NCBI GenBank assembly: GCA_013178415.1
Contig: JABLXA010000001.1
Location: 97,445 to 161,444, forward strand
Source: Bacillota bacterium
GTDB lineage: Bacteria; Bacillota; SHA-98; Ch115
Direction of reading: 5' to 3'
Length of the DNA: 64,000 nucleotides
Shown: one piece after another, positions 9,797 to 17,857 of the stretch
Position numbering within the stretch: the stretch's first letter is position 1
How the letters are laid out: the number at the start of each line of letters is the position of its first letter
Notes under the pieces: generated by a model
What the model was told of the DNA's origin: nothing
The model's database searches: none
What the model saw: the letters and a program-made list of their open reading frames with translations, nothing else
Translations under genes and position numbers: made by a program

Positions 9797-10813
9797 ATGC
9801 AGCGGGACTTAGATAAAAGATCGGTTTGTAAAATGTGTGAGGCAATATCATCCACCCTGGATCTAGATGAGGCTTTGGACGCGATTGTAAAGACTACTGT
9901 CAATTTGTTGGGACTCAAGGCGGGTTCCATTAGGCTTTTAGATCCCGGCGGGCGGTTTCTCGAGATTTCCGCCGCTTCTGGCCTGAGTGATGAATACCTT
10001 TCCAAAGGCCCCGTGCGGGTAGAAAGAAGTCCCATTGATCAGGAAGCTCTTCAAGGGAAGATCGTCTATGTTCCTGATATTACCGTCGAGCCCAGGGTTC
10101 AATACCCCGAGGAAATGGCACGAGAAGGCATCAAGTCGGTGATTTGCGTCCCTCTATCACTCAAGGATCACTTTCTTGGAGTCTTGAGAGGGTACACAGG
10201 AGAGATTCGCCATTTCAGCGACGATGAGATTGAGATTCTCCTGGTTCTTGCAAATCAAGGAGCTATCGCTATCCGCAACTCCCGGCTTTCCCATAGAATT
10301 AGGATCATTTCCTCTCTTGCCTTTGAAATGGCATCATCGCGTGAGCATTCGGAGATCCTCAATTTGATAGTTCAGGCTGTTTCTGATGGTCTTGGGGTAA
10401 AGGCATCTTCCCTGAGACTTCTTGACCGTTTTGGCGAACGATTGACTGTGAGTGCGGCCTATGGCCTTTCCGATGAGTATCTTCAGAAGGGTCCAGTTGA
10501 TCTGGAAAAGAGTCTTCTCGATTATGATGTTGTGACCCGACGGAGGCCTGTAATTGTCAGAGATGCCACCGCTGATGAGCGTTTCCATTACAGGGACGAG
10601 GCAGAGCATGAAGGCATCCGCGCAGTCTTGTGTGTGCCGCTCATCATCCATGACCGGGTAATCGGCGTGCTCCGGGCTTATGACAGAATGGCGAGAGATT
10701 TTGCCCCTGATGAGATTGATTTTCTCTCTTCCCTCGCGAATCTCGTGGCTGTAGCGATAGAAAATGCCAGGCTATCCAGGATGGCAAGGGAGAGGTATCA
10801 TACTCTGAGCTGA
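9797..10813 (+). CDS. tandem GAF-domain protein
   Basis: The 338-residue protein consists of two GAF domains, about residues 10-165 and 175-332, and nothing else. The two halves look like an internal duplication: SGLSDEYLSKGPV and YGLSDEYLQKGPV, IKSVICVPL and IRAVLCVPL, GVLRGY and GVLRAY are paired at the same offset. GAF domains bind small ligands (cyclic nucleotides, haem, chromophores) or mediate dimers; no kinase, cyclase, HD or HTH output is attached, so it may act as a partner protein. ATG 9797 with CAGGAAATCA before it is preferred over GTG 9779. It is transcribed away from the importer. The ligand is unknown. Confidence 0.8.
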   Translation: MQRDLDKRSVCKMCEAISSTLDLDEALDAIVKTTVNLLGLKAGSIRLLDPGGRFLEISAASGLSDEYLSKGPVRVERSPIDQEALQGKIVYVPDITVEPRVQYPEEMAREGIKSVICVPLSLKDHFLGVLRGYTGEIRHFSDDEIEILLVLANQGAIAIRNSRLSHRIRIISSLAFEMASSREHSEILNLIVQAVSDGLGVKASSLRLLDRFGERLTVSAAYGLSDEYLQKGPVDLEKSLLDYDVVTRRRPVIVRDATADERFHYRDEAEHEGIRAVLCVPLIIHDRVIGVLRAYDRMARDFAPDEIDFLSSLANLVAVAIENARLSRMARERYHTLS

Positions 10814-10844
10814 GATGGCGTGGGCGCCTCTTGTAATTTCATCC

Positions 10845-10908
10845 TATTGAATTTGCCTCCATCTTATTGAACTGGTTATCGAATTGGGTGCCCCCTTATC
10901 GAATCGGG
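10845..10908. repeat. degenerate 32-bp tandem duplication before lipoprotein gene
   Basis: Four copies of TAT(T/C)GAA begin at 10845, 10865, 10877 and 10897 (spacings 20, 12, 20), so 10845-10876 and 10877-10908 are two imperfect copies of one 32-base unit. It lies between the GAF gene and the TTG start at 10969, where a promoter or operator is expected. No regulator is identified. Confidence 0.45.
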
Positions 10909-10968
10909 CAGGCGGGGATGGTTACCGTCGGGTATTGGTATCTGTAGAGTGGGTGGAGGTCGGCATAG

Positions 10969-12816
10969 TTGAAAAAGGTCATGGCTCTCATCATACTATT
11001 AATCGCTGGAGTGTTCTTGCTGACTGGTTGCAGTATTTCGAGTCTTGTTTCGCAGGCGCTTCATGGGCCGGATTATGGCTCTGATGCCCCTTGCACTGTC
11101 ACCCTCAGTCATTCGTCTAGGAAAGGACCTGGCGCCAAATCTGCGCCATTGCCCAAACCTGGTCCCGATCCTAAGCCTGCATTGCCGACCGTATCTCAGG
11201 CCCAGGCTCAGATTCAAACTCAAACTCAACCCCAAACCCAGACTCAGACCCGGGCTCAAATCCAACCCCAAACCCATTTCGATGAAGCAACTTCCTGGAA
11301 GCAGTCTGTTGATTCGTCCATTGCTACATCTGATGTACCTCGAATAACTGTTTCACCAGATCAGGTCAAGGCACTATATGCGACCGGGTGGGTTGCCGGC
11401 ATGCCAGGTCGTCTCAATGATCTCATCGAACTTATCAAGTCGACGGAACTCAATGCCATAGTGATCGACCTCAAAGATGACACAGGGCTCCTGACTTATG
11501 CCTCAAATGTGGCACTAGCAAGGAAGATCGGCGCATCATATAAGAAGGTCAAGGATATCCGCGCTCTTGTAAACATCTGCCGTAAGGAGAATATCTACCC
11601 CATCGCCAGGATAGTCGTCTTCAAGGACCCTGTTCTAGCCAAAAGGCGCCCCGATCTTGCCATAAAGGATGCTGGCGGCAGGATATGGTGTGATCGCAAA
11701 GGGATAGCTTGGGTCGACCCGAACAAGCGTGAGGTATGGGAGTACAATGTGCAAATTGCCAAGGAAGCCGCGGGGTTCGGGTTTGCAGAGGTTCAATTCG
11801 ATTACGTAAGGTTCCCGGATGAGGCTTCCTTTAAGGCTTTGAGCAAACAGACGGAGTCATCTAGGGTCGGCACGATAAATTCGTTCCTGAAATATGCAAA
11901 AGAGGAACTCTCGCCATACAGAATACTTTTATCTGTGGATGTCTTCGGGCTCACTTGTTCTGCTTCCGACGATATGGGTATAGGTCAAAGGATAGGGGAA
12001 ATCGCCAAGATAGTGGATTATGTATCTCCAATGGTCTATCCATCTCACTTTACCCGCAGTTCCTATGGCTTGAAGGATCCAGACCAAAGGCCCTTCGAGA
12101 CTGTCAAGAAAAGCCTGACAGATGGACTTGGTCGCATCGCCGGGGCCAGAGCAAAGATGCGCCCCTGGCTCCAGGATTTCAGTTTGAGGCACGAATATGG
12201 AGAGGATGAGGTAAGAGCTCAAATCAAGGCTTCCCATGAACTCGGAATAGGCACCTGGATGTTGTGGAATCCCTCGTCAAAGTTTACTTCTGCGGCAGTG
12301 CGACAGAAATTGCCCGGTGTCGCGCGCGTGGCGTCCAACACCACGCCTGCGACGTCCAATATCACGCTTGCGGCATCCGGCGTCACGCAAGTGGCTCCCG
12401 GCGTCACGCAAATCGTGAGCAAGACGTCTCCCCAGCCGGCATCGCCGTCGCAATTGCAATCATGTCCCTCGTCGCCGACGCCATCGTCGTCTACATCTCC
12501 GCCTCCAATAGCGCCGTCATCAGCAATAGCAACCTCATCACCAGCGCCGTCATCCCCACCGTCATTAGCCTCACCCACCCCATCATCTACGGAGCCATCT
12601 CTATCTCTGTCACCGTCTTCGTCCCCATATGAGGAGGGGGCTGCGGGAACCGGGGGCAGGTCCAAGGATACGCCGAACTCAGAACTCGGGGCTCCGGAGG
12701 TATCCAGCTCAGAAAGTGAGGCTCAGGGGACATCGAGCTTAGACGATTCAGCGACAACCACGCCGGAGGCCCCACCGCCCGGATCTGCTGATACCTATGA
12801 ACAGCTGCCCGATTGA
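10969..12816 (+). CDS. lipoprotein, DUF4015-type putative glycoside hydrolase
   Basis: The N-terminus KKVMALIILLIAGVFLLTGC is a lipoprotein signal with lipobox LTGC, so the protein should be anchored outside the membrane. A Gln/Thr/Pro-rich spacer (about residues 75-105) precedes a catalytic-type TIM-barrel domain of about 320 residues with VKALYATGWVAG, LNAIVIDLKDDTG, FAEVQFDYVRFPDE and VDYVSPMVYPSHF, the blocks of the DUF4015 putative glycoside hydrolase family. Asp and Glu in these blocks are candidate catalytic residues. The last 165 residues are Ser/Pro/Thr/Ala-rich and may span the cell wall. TTG 10969 has GGAGGT eight bases upstream. No substrate is established. Confidence 0.82.
   Translation: MKKVMALIILLIAGVFLLTGCSISSLVSQALHGPDYGSDAPCTVTLSHSSRKGPGAKSAPLPKPGPDPKPALPTVSQAQAQIQTQTQPQTQTQTRAQIQPQTHFDEATSWKQSVDSSIATSDVPRITVSPDQVKALYATGWVAGMPGRLNDLIELIKSTELNAIVIDLKDDTGLLTYASNVALARKIGASYKKVKDIRALVNICRKENIYPIARIVVFKDPVLAKRRPDLAIKDAGGRIWCDRKGIAWVDPNKREVWEYNVQIAKEAAGFGFAEVQFDYVRFPDEASFKALSKQTESSRVGTINSFLKYAKEELSPYRILLSVDVFGLTCSASDDMGIGQRIGEIAKIVDYVSPMVYPSHFTRSSYGLKDPDQRPFETVKKSLTDGLGRIAGARAKMRPWLQDFSLRHEYGEDEVRAQIKASHELGIGTWMLWNPSSKFTSAAVRQKLPGVARVASNTTPATSNITLAASGVTQVAPGVTQIVSKTSPQPASPSQLQSCPSSPTPSSSTSPPPIAPSSAIATSSPAPSSPPSLASPTPSSTEPSLSLSPSSSPYEEGAAGTGGRSKDTPNSELGAPEVSSSESEAQGTSSLDDSATTTPEAPPPGSADTYEQLPD
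11204..11277 (+). repeat. short Gln/Thr/Pro-codon repeat in lipoprotein spacer
   Basis: Iterations of CARACYCAR-like hexamers encode alternating Gln-Thr and Gln-Pro pairs between the lipid anchor and the catalytic domain. Such tracts vary in length by slippage and form extended wall spacers. Confidence 0.6.
12334..12417 (+). repeat. four 21-bp in-frame repeats in lipoprotein tail
   Basis: Four 21-base units at 12334, 12355, 12376 and 12397 encode the heptads SNTTPAT, SNITLAA, SGVTQVA and PGVTQIV. They mark the start of the Ser/Pro/Thr-rich tail after the catalytic domain. Confidence 0.65.
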
Positions 12817-12892
12817 CGTACTGATTTCCATCGGTGCCATTGAGAAAAAGATGCAGGGAGGCATTCTCAGAGCCGACCTTAATGAGATATTG

Positions 12893-12934
12893 TATAATGA
12901 CGATTGACATCATTATAGTCTGGTTATATAATGA
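12893..12934. promoter_or_regulatory. operator-like alternating half-sites over RHH/PIN promoter
   Basis: TATAATGA occurs at 12893-12900, as its exact reverse complement TCATTATA at 12910-12917, and again directly at 12927-12934, an exact 17-base step each time. The third copy contains the -10 element and the first pair flanks the -35. This is the layout expected if the RHH protein encoded just downstream binds and represses its own promoter; binding itself is inferred. Confidence 0.5.
12904..12932 (+). promoter_or_regulatory. consensus sigma-A promoter of RHH/PIN operon
   Basis: TTGACA (12904-12909), a 17-base spacer and TATAAT (12927-12932) match the housekeeping consensus exactly. Initiation near 12939 would leave a short leader with AGGGGGA before the GTG at 12951. 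Confidence 0.85.
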
Positions 12935-12950
12935 GATCAGGGGGATATAT

Positions 12951-13196
12951 GTGGCTAAAAAGCATCCTTTTCAGGTCTATCTCGATGACCGACAGTTTGA
13001 AGCTTTAAAGTTCATCGCCAGGCAGAAAGAAGTCCCTGTGGCTTATATTATTCGTGAAAGCGTAGCTAAATATCTTTCCGAGATCCCGGCCGAGGATGAC
13101 CCAGGTATGCAGCTTATTGAACTGGGGAATTCCGGTAAGGGGGATATTGCAGAAAAACACGATAATTACTTAATCAGGCATAGTAGAGATCGTTAG
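12951..13196 (+). CDS. ribbon-helix-helix antitoxin (VapB-like)
   Basis: An 81-residue protein whose N-terminal part, FQVYLDDRQFEALKFIARQK then VPVAYIIRESVAKYL, has the strand-helix-helix pattern of CopG/Arc-type DNA-binding proteins. The C-terminal 35 residues are polar and could wrap the toxin. GTG 12951 follows AGGGGGA by six bases and lies about 12 bases after the expected transcription start, so upstream in-frame ATG codons back to 12834 are outside the transcript. It precedes a PIN-domain gene, the standard VapBC arrangement. Autoregulation through the TATAATGA sites is likely but inferred. Confidence 0.78.
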   Translation: MAKKHPFQVYLDDRQFEALKFIARQKEVPVAYIIRESVAKYLSEIPAEDDPGMQLIELGNSGKGDIAEKHDNYLIRHSRDR

Positions 13197-13266
13197 CCAT
13201 CACGCAAATGAGGCCGGGGCCATGACACCGCTGGATTCGATGCCCATCGGGCAGGTGATGAATTGG

Positions 13267-13683
13267 ATGCAGAATGAGATCTTCGTTGACACCGGAGCGT
13301 GGATCGCTATATCTGACGGGAGTGATCGCTATCATGCGGCCGCAAAGGCGATCTACCCGCAGTTGCTCTCACGTCACCGACTTGTGACCACAAACCTCGT
13401 GCTTTCTGAAACCTATATTCTTCTCAGGAAGGGATTGGGTGCTAACCCTGCCTTGCGCTTTCTGTCCCTAGTCCGGAGCAGTCCGCGCATAATGGTTGCC
13501 TACTCAACTGAGGAGCTGGAGCAAAGGGCGGAAGGTTTCCTGAGAAAATATGGGGATCACCCATTGAGTTACACGGATGCAGTTAGCTTTACCCTGATGG
13601 AGGATCGTGGAATAACAAAGGCCTTTGCTTTTGATCGCCATTTTCAGATCGCCGGATTTCAGATCTTGCCTGGCAATAGCTGA
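13267..13683 (+). CDS. PIN-domain endoribonuclease toxin (VapC-like)
   Basis: PIN-fold nuclease of 138 residues. The expected acidic residues are present in order: Asp in FVDTGAW, Glu in LVLSETY, Asp in YTDAVSF and Asp in AFDRHF, which together bind Mg2+ or Mn2+ in VapC toxins. Active VapC proteins cut tRNA or rRNA. The gene follows the RHH gene by 70 bases and shares its promoter. ATG 13267 has AGGTGA eight bases upstream; in-frame ATGs at 13222 and 13258 are alternatives. No truncation is seen, so the pair appears intact. Confidence 0.82.
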   Translation: MQNEIFVDTGAWIAISDGSDRYHAAAKAIYPQLLSRHRLVTTNLVLSETYILLRKGLGANPALRFLSLVRSSPRIMVAYSTEELEQRAEGFLRKYGDHPLSYTDAVSFTLMEDRGITKAFAFDRHFQIAGFQILPGNS

Positions 13684-13850
13684 GCCCTATGGGGCGGTAG
13701 ATCGCACTGCTGACTCTGATCTGGCTTCGTTATGGTAGAATAATAAGAGTAGGGTGCATTTTTCAATGGCAGGTCGGGGACAGGCGGTCAAGTCCACCAT
13801 ATCCGGAGACTGAGATCGGAGGCCAGACCGTATTCTGAGAAACGAAAGGG

Positions 13851-13881
13851 TTTGCGGCAAAACAGGGGACTTTGCGGCAAA
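13851..13881. repeat. pair of TTTGCGGCAAA sites upstream of 13897 gene
   Basis: TTTGCGGCAAA occurs at 13851-13861 and 13871-13881, exactly 20 bases apart, or about two helical turns. Each copy is a palindrome apart from its centre base. The position directly before the start at 13897 suggests an operator for a dimeric regulator; no binding protein is known. Confidence 0.5.
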
Positions 13882-13896
13882 TAAGACATTTATGGA

Positions 13897-15174
13897 ATGA
13901 TGATTGAATTGGTTCGACATGGGCTCGATGAAACCATTGAAGCGCAAAACTTATTTGACGGGTGTTCTGATGAGGAGAGGAAAGCGCTTTATTTTCTCTT
14001 GTTCATTTCTGATGATGGCGGATATATCTCCCCTCACTCCGTATATCCTTTTCTTGATATTCTCTTAAGAAAGAGCGGCAAAGGGGCCAGGGTGATCGAG
14101 GCCCTCAGAAAAAAGGGCTTTCTAGGAATCAGTCGGGACTATCATGGATGTCGTTTCCTCTTATCTGGAATACGCGAATTTCTATGGAGGATGCTGGCGT
14201 CCGAAGCGGGTTTCTCTTTTGATGCAAGCCGTTTTCTTCGGGATACCCCTCAATCGAAGAAATCAATTGACCTGGCGCAAGAGGCTTTGTCGATAGTTGT
14301 GCTCTTTCTGACATATGCCCGTCACAATCCGATAAGAGTCACAAAAAGTGGCAGGATATACAGGAGACAGCTGGGAAAACTCATGCGGTTACTTGGGGCA
14401 GCCAGAGAAGATGAGGTCGATTTTGCTCTTCGATTCTGCCATCATGCAAAGGGATTTTTGATCCGGGAGAAGGTTCCATACCAAGGGGAGCGATCATGGC
14501 TCTTAATGACAAAGGAAGGAGCGTCATGGGTCAGGCTTTCCGCGACGGATCAAATCTACGATATGTGTAGATCCTGGTGCGATTTCTTGCTCAGGGGAGA
14601 TCCCAAACTAGGTTTCGTATTCCATATTTTGGGGCATCTGGCTCCTGGACAGGTGACCACGATAAACAGGTTAGCCTCAGCTTTTGAGTCCAGGGTTGTC
14701 ATCGACCCCGGGGATGGGCCTTTACGCAAAAGGATCAGGGGAATCATAAACGATCTCAGATTGATCGGTATTCTTGAAGCGATTTCTCCCCCTTCATCTT
14801 TGGAGTCTGTGTTAATGGTCACGGACCTCGGCAGAGCCATCATGTCGAGCGAGGATGGCCCACTAGATCTAAGCTGGGAAGAGAACTTCGATATCTCAGA
14901 TGACGGCAGGATTCTCGCGCCAAGGAGGCTTGAACCGCGATTCATCGCCATGTTGGATGATATCGCTGATCTCGTCAGAGCCGATCATGTGCTGGAGTAT
15001 AAATTAAGCCGCGATAAAATCATGCAGGTATGCTCAGGCGGGGTTTCGATAGAGGAAATCCGCGGATTTCTTAGAAGGCACGCCAGAGGAGAACTGCCGG
15101 AAGGTGTAGAAGTTGGCTTACGAGAATGTGCCGGCGCCTTTGATAGAGGCTCTGAAGCATTGGATATCAACTAG
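13897..15174 (+). CDS. XPB/Ssl2 N-terminal-domain-like protein, function unknown
   Basis: A 425-residue soluble protein. Its C-terminal block, FDISDDGRILAPRRLEPRFI, then LVRADHVLEYKLSRDKIMQ and GVSIEEIRGFLRRHAR, matches the pattern of the helicase-associated XPB/Ssl2 N-terminal domain (Pfam Helicase_C_3 type), in which a barrel-like segment leads to helices ending in an FLxxHAR motif. No Walker A, DEAD box or nuclease motif is present, so it is not a helicase by itself. Residues 60-330 look like repeated winged-helix segments (for example VIEALRKKGFLGISRD and IINDLRLIGILEAI). The decarboxylase gene starts inside its 3' end, so the two are co-expressed. The start lacks a good Shine-Dalgarno. 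Confidence 0.55.
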   Translation: MMIELVRHGLDETIEAQNLFDGCSDEERKALYFLLFISDDGGYISPHSVYPFLDILLRKSGKGARVIEALRKKGFLGISRDYHGCRFLLSGIREFLWRMLASEAGFSFDASRFLRDTPQSKKSIDLAQEALSIVVLFLTYARHNPIRVTKSGRIYRRQLGKLMRLLGAAREDEVDFALRFCHHAKGFLIREKVPYQGERSWLLMTKEGASWVRLSATDQIYDMCRSWCDFLLRGDPKLGFVFHILGHLAPGQVTTINRLASAFESRVVIDPGDGPLRKRIRGIINDLRLIGILEAISPPSSLESVLMVTDLGRAIMSSEDGPLDLSWEENFDISDDGRILAPRRLEPRFIAMLDDIADLVRADHVLEYKLSRDKIMQVCSGGVSIEEIRGFLRRHARGELPEGVEVGLRECAGAFDRGSEALDIN

Positions 15175-16696
15175 ATCAAGAGCCTTTCATTTTCCAGGTC
15201 ACAAGGCGGGCCGGGGAACAGATCCTGAGTTTCAAGCGCTCATCGGCGCTCAGGCCCTTGCCATGGACCTCACCGAGCTCCCAGGCCTCGATGATCTTCA
15301 TGCCCCTTCCGGGGCTATACGGGAGGCCCAGGAGCTTGCGCGTCGACTGTATGCTGCGGATGAGACATATTTCCTTGTAAATGGAAGTACCATTGGGGTA
15401 CACGCCATGTTCATGGGAGCATTGAGTCCAGGGGATCAAGTCCTCTTGCCTAGAGATGTTCACAGGGCATTTGTGGCCGCGTCTGTAATCACGGGCGTCC
15501 TGCCAGTATTTGTGCGCCCTGAGGTACATGGCAGGTTTCATATACCATTGGGTGTCAGGGCTAGAAAAATCCGTGAGGCGATCTCCAAGAATCCCGGCAT
15601 CAAGGCGATATCGCTGGTCCGTCCCAATTACTACGGGGTATGCTGCGACCTCGAGAGAATCCTAGGTCATATAAGATACGCCCATACCGGCCCTGCGGCG
15701 CTGGTGGATGAGGCGCATGGCGCTCATCTGGCTTTCATGAAAGATGGCCCCGGGCCAGCGCTGGCGATGGATGTTGACGCGGTGGTCCAGAGCACGCACA
15801 AGACAATGGGATCACTTACTGGAAGTGCCATGCTGCACCTTAAGGGGAAAAGGATCGATCGGACGAAGGTAAGGCAAGCACTCATGATGCTCGAGACCTC
15901 CAGTCCGTCATACTTATTGATGGCGTCACTCGATGCGGCCAGGCGCAGGGCATCTATCTCCGGGGAGGAAGATTTGGCGAAGGCGCGCTCCCTTGCTGAA
16001 TGGGCAAGGGCGGAGATAAATCTGATCCCGGGGCTTTCTTGCCTATCTCAAGATGACCTGATACAAGAAGAACATGTGTCATTTCCACAACAATGTCGTC
16101 CGCTGCCAGTGGACAGGCCTATAGATGATCAGAGCGCTATTGAGTTCATGCTGGATCCTACCAGGCTCGTGGTATCATTCTCAGAACTTGGCATCTCAGG
16201 ATGGCAGGCGGAAACCCTCCTTCGGGAGAAGTTTGGGATCCAGGCGGAATTCTCAGATGAGGAAAATGTGATCTTTGTGGTGACATTTGCTGACGAAGAG
16301 TCTGATGTGGAGGCGCTGGTAAAGTCACTGCGCGAATTGGCCGCAAGGGTGCGGAGGTATGATGACTGTGGGCTTTATGGGGGTTCGGGAGATATCGGGA
16401 GCATCAAGGATACAAAAACATATTACGATCTGGTCCGAGATTCCGTTTCCATCCCCCCTCAAAGGCTCCCGCCCCGCGAGGCGGCATTCGCGCTGTCGCG
16501 GCCAATTGAGTTGAAAGACGCCGCAGGCAAGATATCCGCTGGGGAGGTGGCGGTCTATCCTCCGGGGATCGCCGTGATCTGGCCGGGTGAAGAGATCACC
16601 AGGCCCGTGGTAGATTATATTCGTTGGGCTATATCAAGGGGCTTCCGAGTGGAGGGGACCTTTGACGCTTCCTCGCAGCAGATAATGGTCATTTGA
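15113..16696 (+). CDS. Orn/Lys/Arg decarboxylase family PLP enzyme
   Basis: Fold-type I PLP enzyme of the YaaO/SpeA-type basic amino acid decarboxylases, which usually make agmatine, cadaverine or putrescine. The PLP lysine is Lys230 in STHKTMGSLTGSAML; the upstream LVDEAHGAHLAF holds the Asp that contacts the PLP ring nitrogen, and FPGHKAGRG near the N-terminus is a family mark. The C-terminal domain includes ALSRPIELKDAAGKISAGEV, broken as ALSRPIELKDA and GKISAGEV. TTG 15113 has GGAAGG upstream and overlaps the preceding gene by 62 bases. Placement before holB mirrors yaaO in Bacillus. The substrate (Arg or Lys) cannot be fixed by eye. Confidence 0.9.
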   Translation: MAYENVPAPLIEALKHWISTRSRAFHFPGHKAGRGTDPEFQALIGAQALAMDLTELPGLDDLHAPSGAIREAQELARRLYAADETYFLVNGSTIGVHAMFMGALSPGDQVLLPRDVHRAFVAASVITGVLPVFVRPEVHGRFHIPLGVRARKIREAISKNPGIKAISLVRPNYYGVCCDLERILGHIRYAHTGPAALVDEAHGAHLAFMKDGPGPALAMDVDAVVQSTHKTMGSLTGSAMLHLKGKRIDRTKVRQALMMLETSSPSYLLMASLDAARRRASISGEEDLAKARSLAEWARAEINLIPGLSCLSQDDLIQEEHVSFPQQCRPLPVDRPIDDQSAIEFMLDPTRLVVSFSELGISGWQAETLLREKFGIQAEFSDEENVIFVVTFADEESDVEALVKSLRELAARVRRYDDCGLYGGSGDIGSIKDTKTYYDLVRDSVSIPPQRLPPREAAFALSRPIELKDAAGKISAGEVAVYPPGIAVIWPGEEITRPVVDYIRWAISRGFRVEGTFDASSQQIMVI

Positions 16697-16730
16697 GTTG
16701 GCGAGTCATCTGCGTTGCTGGATTAGCTGG

Positions 16731-16774
16731 CCCAATCCGAGTCTCGAGTCGGATAGTGGGACAGGCCCTTTTTT
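16731..16774 (+). terminator. possible intrinsic terminator between decarboxylase gene and holB
   Basis: ATCCGA (16735-16740) pairs with TCGGAT (16749-16754), and outer CCC can pair with GGG. A run of six T follows at 16769-16774, but about 14 bases after the stem, so efficiency is doubtful. holB starts 37 bases later, so any effect may be partial. Confidence 0.35.
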
Positions 16775-16810
16775 GGAAGGAGAACTGTGGAAATGAGGAG
16801 GAAAATATAG

Positions 16811-17857
16811 TTGTTTCGTTGCGATATAATAGGACAGGGGGAAGCCATATCTGTGCTGGATGGCGCCATTTCCTCGGGCCATATTGCCCATGCATATCTT
16901 TTCGTCGGCCCGGATGGGGTAGGCAAGAGGACATGCGCCATGGAATTCGGGAAGGCCCTCCTCTGCGAATTGGCGGGAAAAGCCGCGCCAGAGGTTGCCA
17001 TCCCATGCAACAGGTGCAATTCATGTCGGGCAGTCACTGCTGGCAACCACCCAAATGAGATGATCATTTCGCCTGATGGTGCCTCTATAAAGATTGACCA
17101 GGTTCGGAATCTGCAAAAGGAGGCGAGTTTGAAGGCCTGGGATAGCAAATGGCGCGTTTGGATATTCGAAGATGCGGATAGGATGACAGAAGAGGCGGCA
17201 AATTCACTTTTGAAGACCCTTGAAGACCCTCCGCCGAGCACGGTCATAGTGCTCGTGGCTATCAGTACATCCAACCTTCTACCTACTATTGTTTCAAGAT
17301 GCCAGATAGTACGATTTGGACGGGTTGCTTCAAGTGAGATAGAGATGATATTGAAGCAGAAACTGGATTTACCTGATGAGGCCAGCCGGATCTATTCCGT
17401 CCTTGCTGATGGAGCTCCAGGCAGAGCGCTCGCCCTTGCTGGTGGGCAGGAGGAAGATATAAGGAAAAGGTCCCTGGAACTCACGCGAATTGTCGGGACT
17501 CAAGATACCCTTGAAATGCTGAGGTTTTCATCGGAATTTCCAGCTGATAGGGATTCTGTAAGCGAGATTTTCACGATGTGGATCACCTGGTATCGTGATA
17601 TACTTATCTTGAAGGTAACGGACAATCCAAATTTGTTGCTCAATATGGATAGCAAGAGGGTTTTGTCTGGATGGATAGATAGGTATTCTGTTGATCAATT
17701 GATAGAGGCTATACAGATAATCCAAGCATCCTGCGAGGCGCTGCGGCAGAACGTAAATGTAAGGCTTTGTGTTGATTCGACGCTTCTGCGATTGAACAGG
17801 TTGCTCGCGAGAGGAGATTCACCTTTTTATGCAGACAGTTGTGGGGGTAAGATTTAA
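16811..17857 (+). CDS. holB: DNA polymerase III delta-prime subunit
   Basis: Clamp-loader subunit that helps place the beta sliding clamp on DNA. The N-terminus GQGEAISVLDGAISSGHIAH and AYLFVGPDGVGKRT resemble DnaX/HolB proteins, with a P-loop-like site. Cys52, Cys66, Cys69 and Cys72 (the last three in CNRCNSC) form the usual zinc module. VWIFEDADRMTEEAANSLLK and LEDPPPSTVIVLV followed by PTIVSRCQ give Walker B and the SRC arginine-finger motif. TTG 16811 has GAGGAGG ten bases upstream. The order decarboxylase, holB, ricT, rsmI, abrB supports HolB over DnaX, and the C-terminal part is short as expected. Confidence 0.92.
   Translation: MFRCDIIGQGEAISVLDGAISSGHIAHAYLFVGPDGVGKRTCAMEFGKALLCELAGKAAPEVAIPCNRCNSCRAVTAGNHPNEMIISPDGASIKIDQVRNLQKEASLKAWDSKWRVWIFEDADRMTEEAANSLLKTLEDPPPSTVIVLVAISTSNLLPTIVSRCQIVRFGRVASSEIEMILKQKLDLPDEASRIYSVLADGAPGRALALAGGQEEDIRKRSLELTRIVGTQDTLEMLRFSSEFPADRDSVSEIFTMWITWYRDILILKVTDNPNLLLNMDSKRVLSGWIDRYSVDQLIEAIQIIQASCEALRQNVNVRLCVDSTLLRLNRLLARGDSPFYADSCGGKI

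Noticed and set aside
12219-12665. Long minus-strand frame opposite the lipoprotein tail
   Set aside because: It is the complement of the Ser/Pro/Thr repeat region and its Asp/Gly-rich product is a composition artefact.
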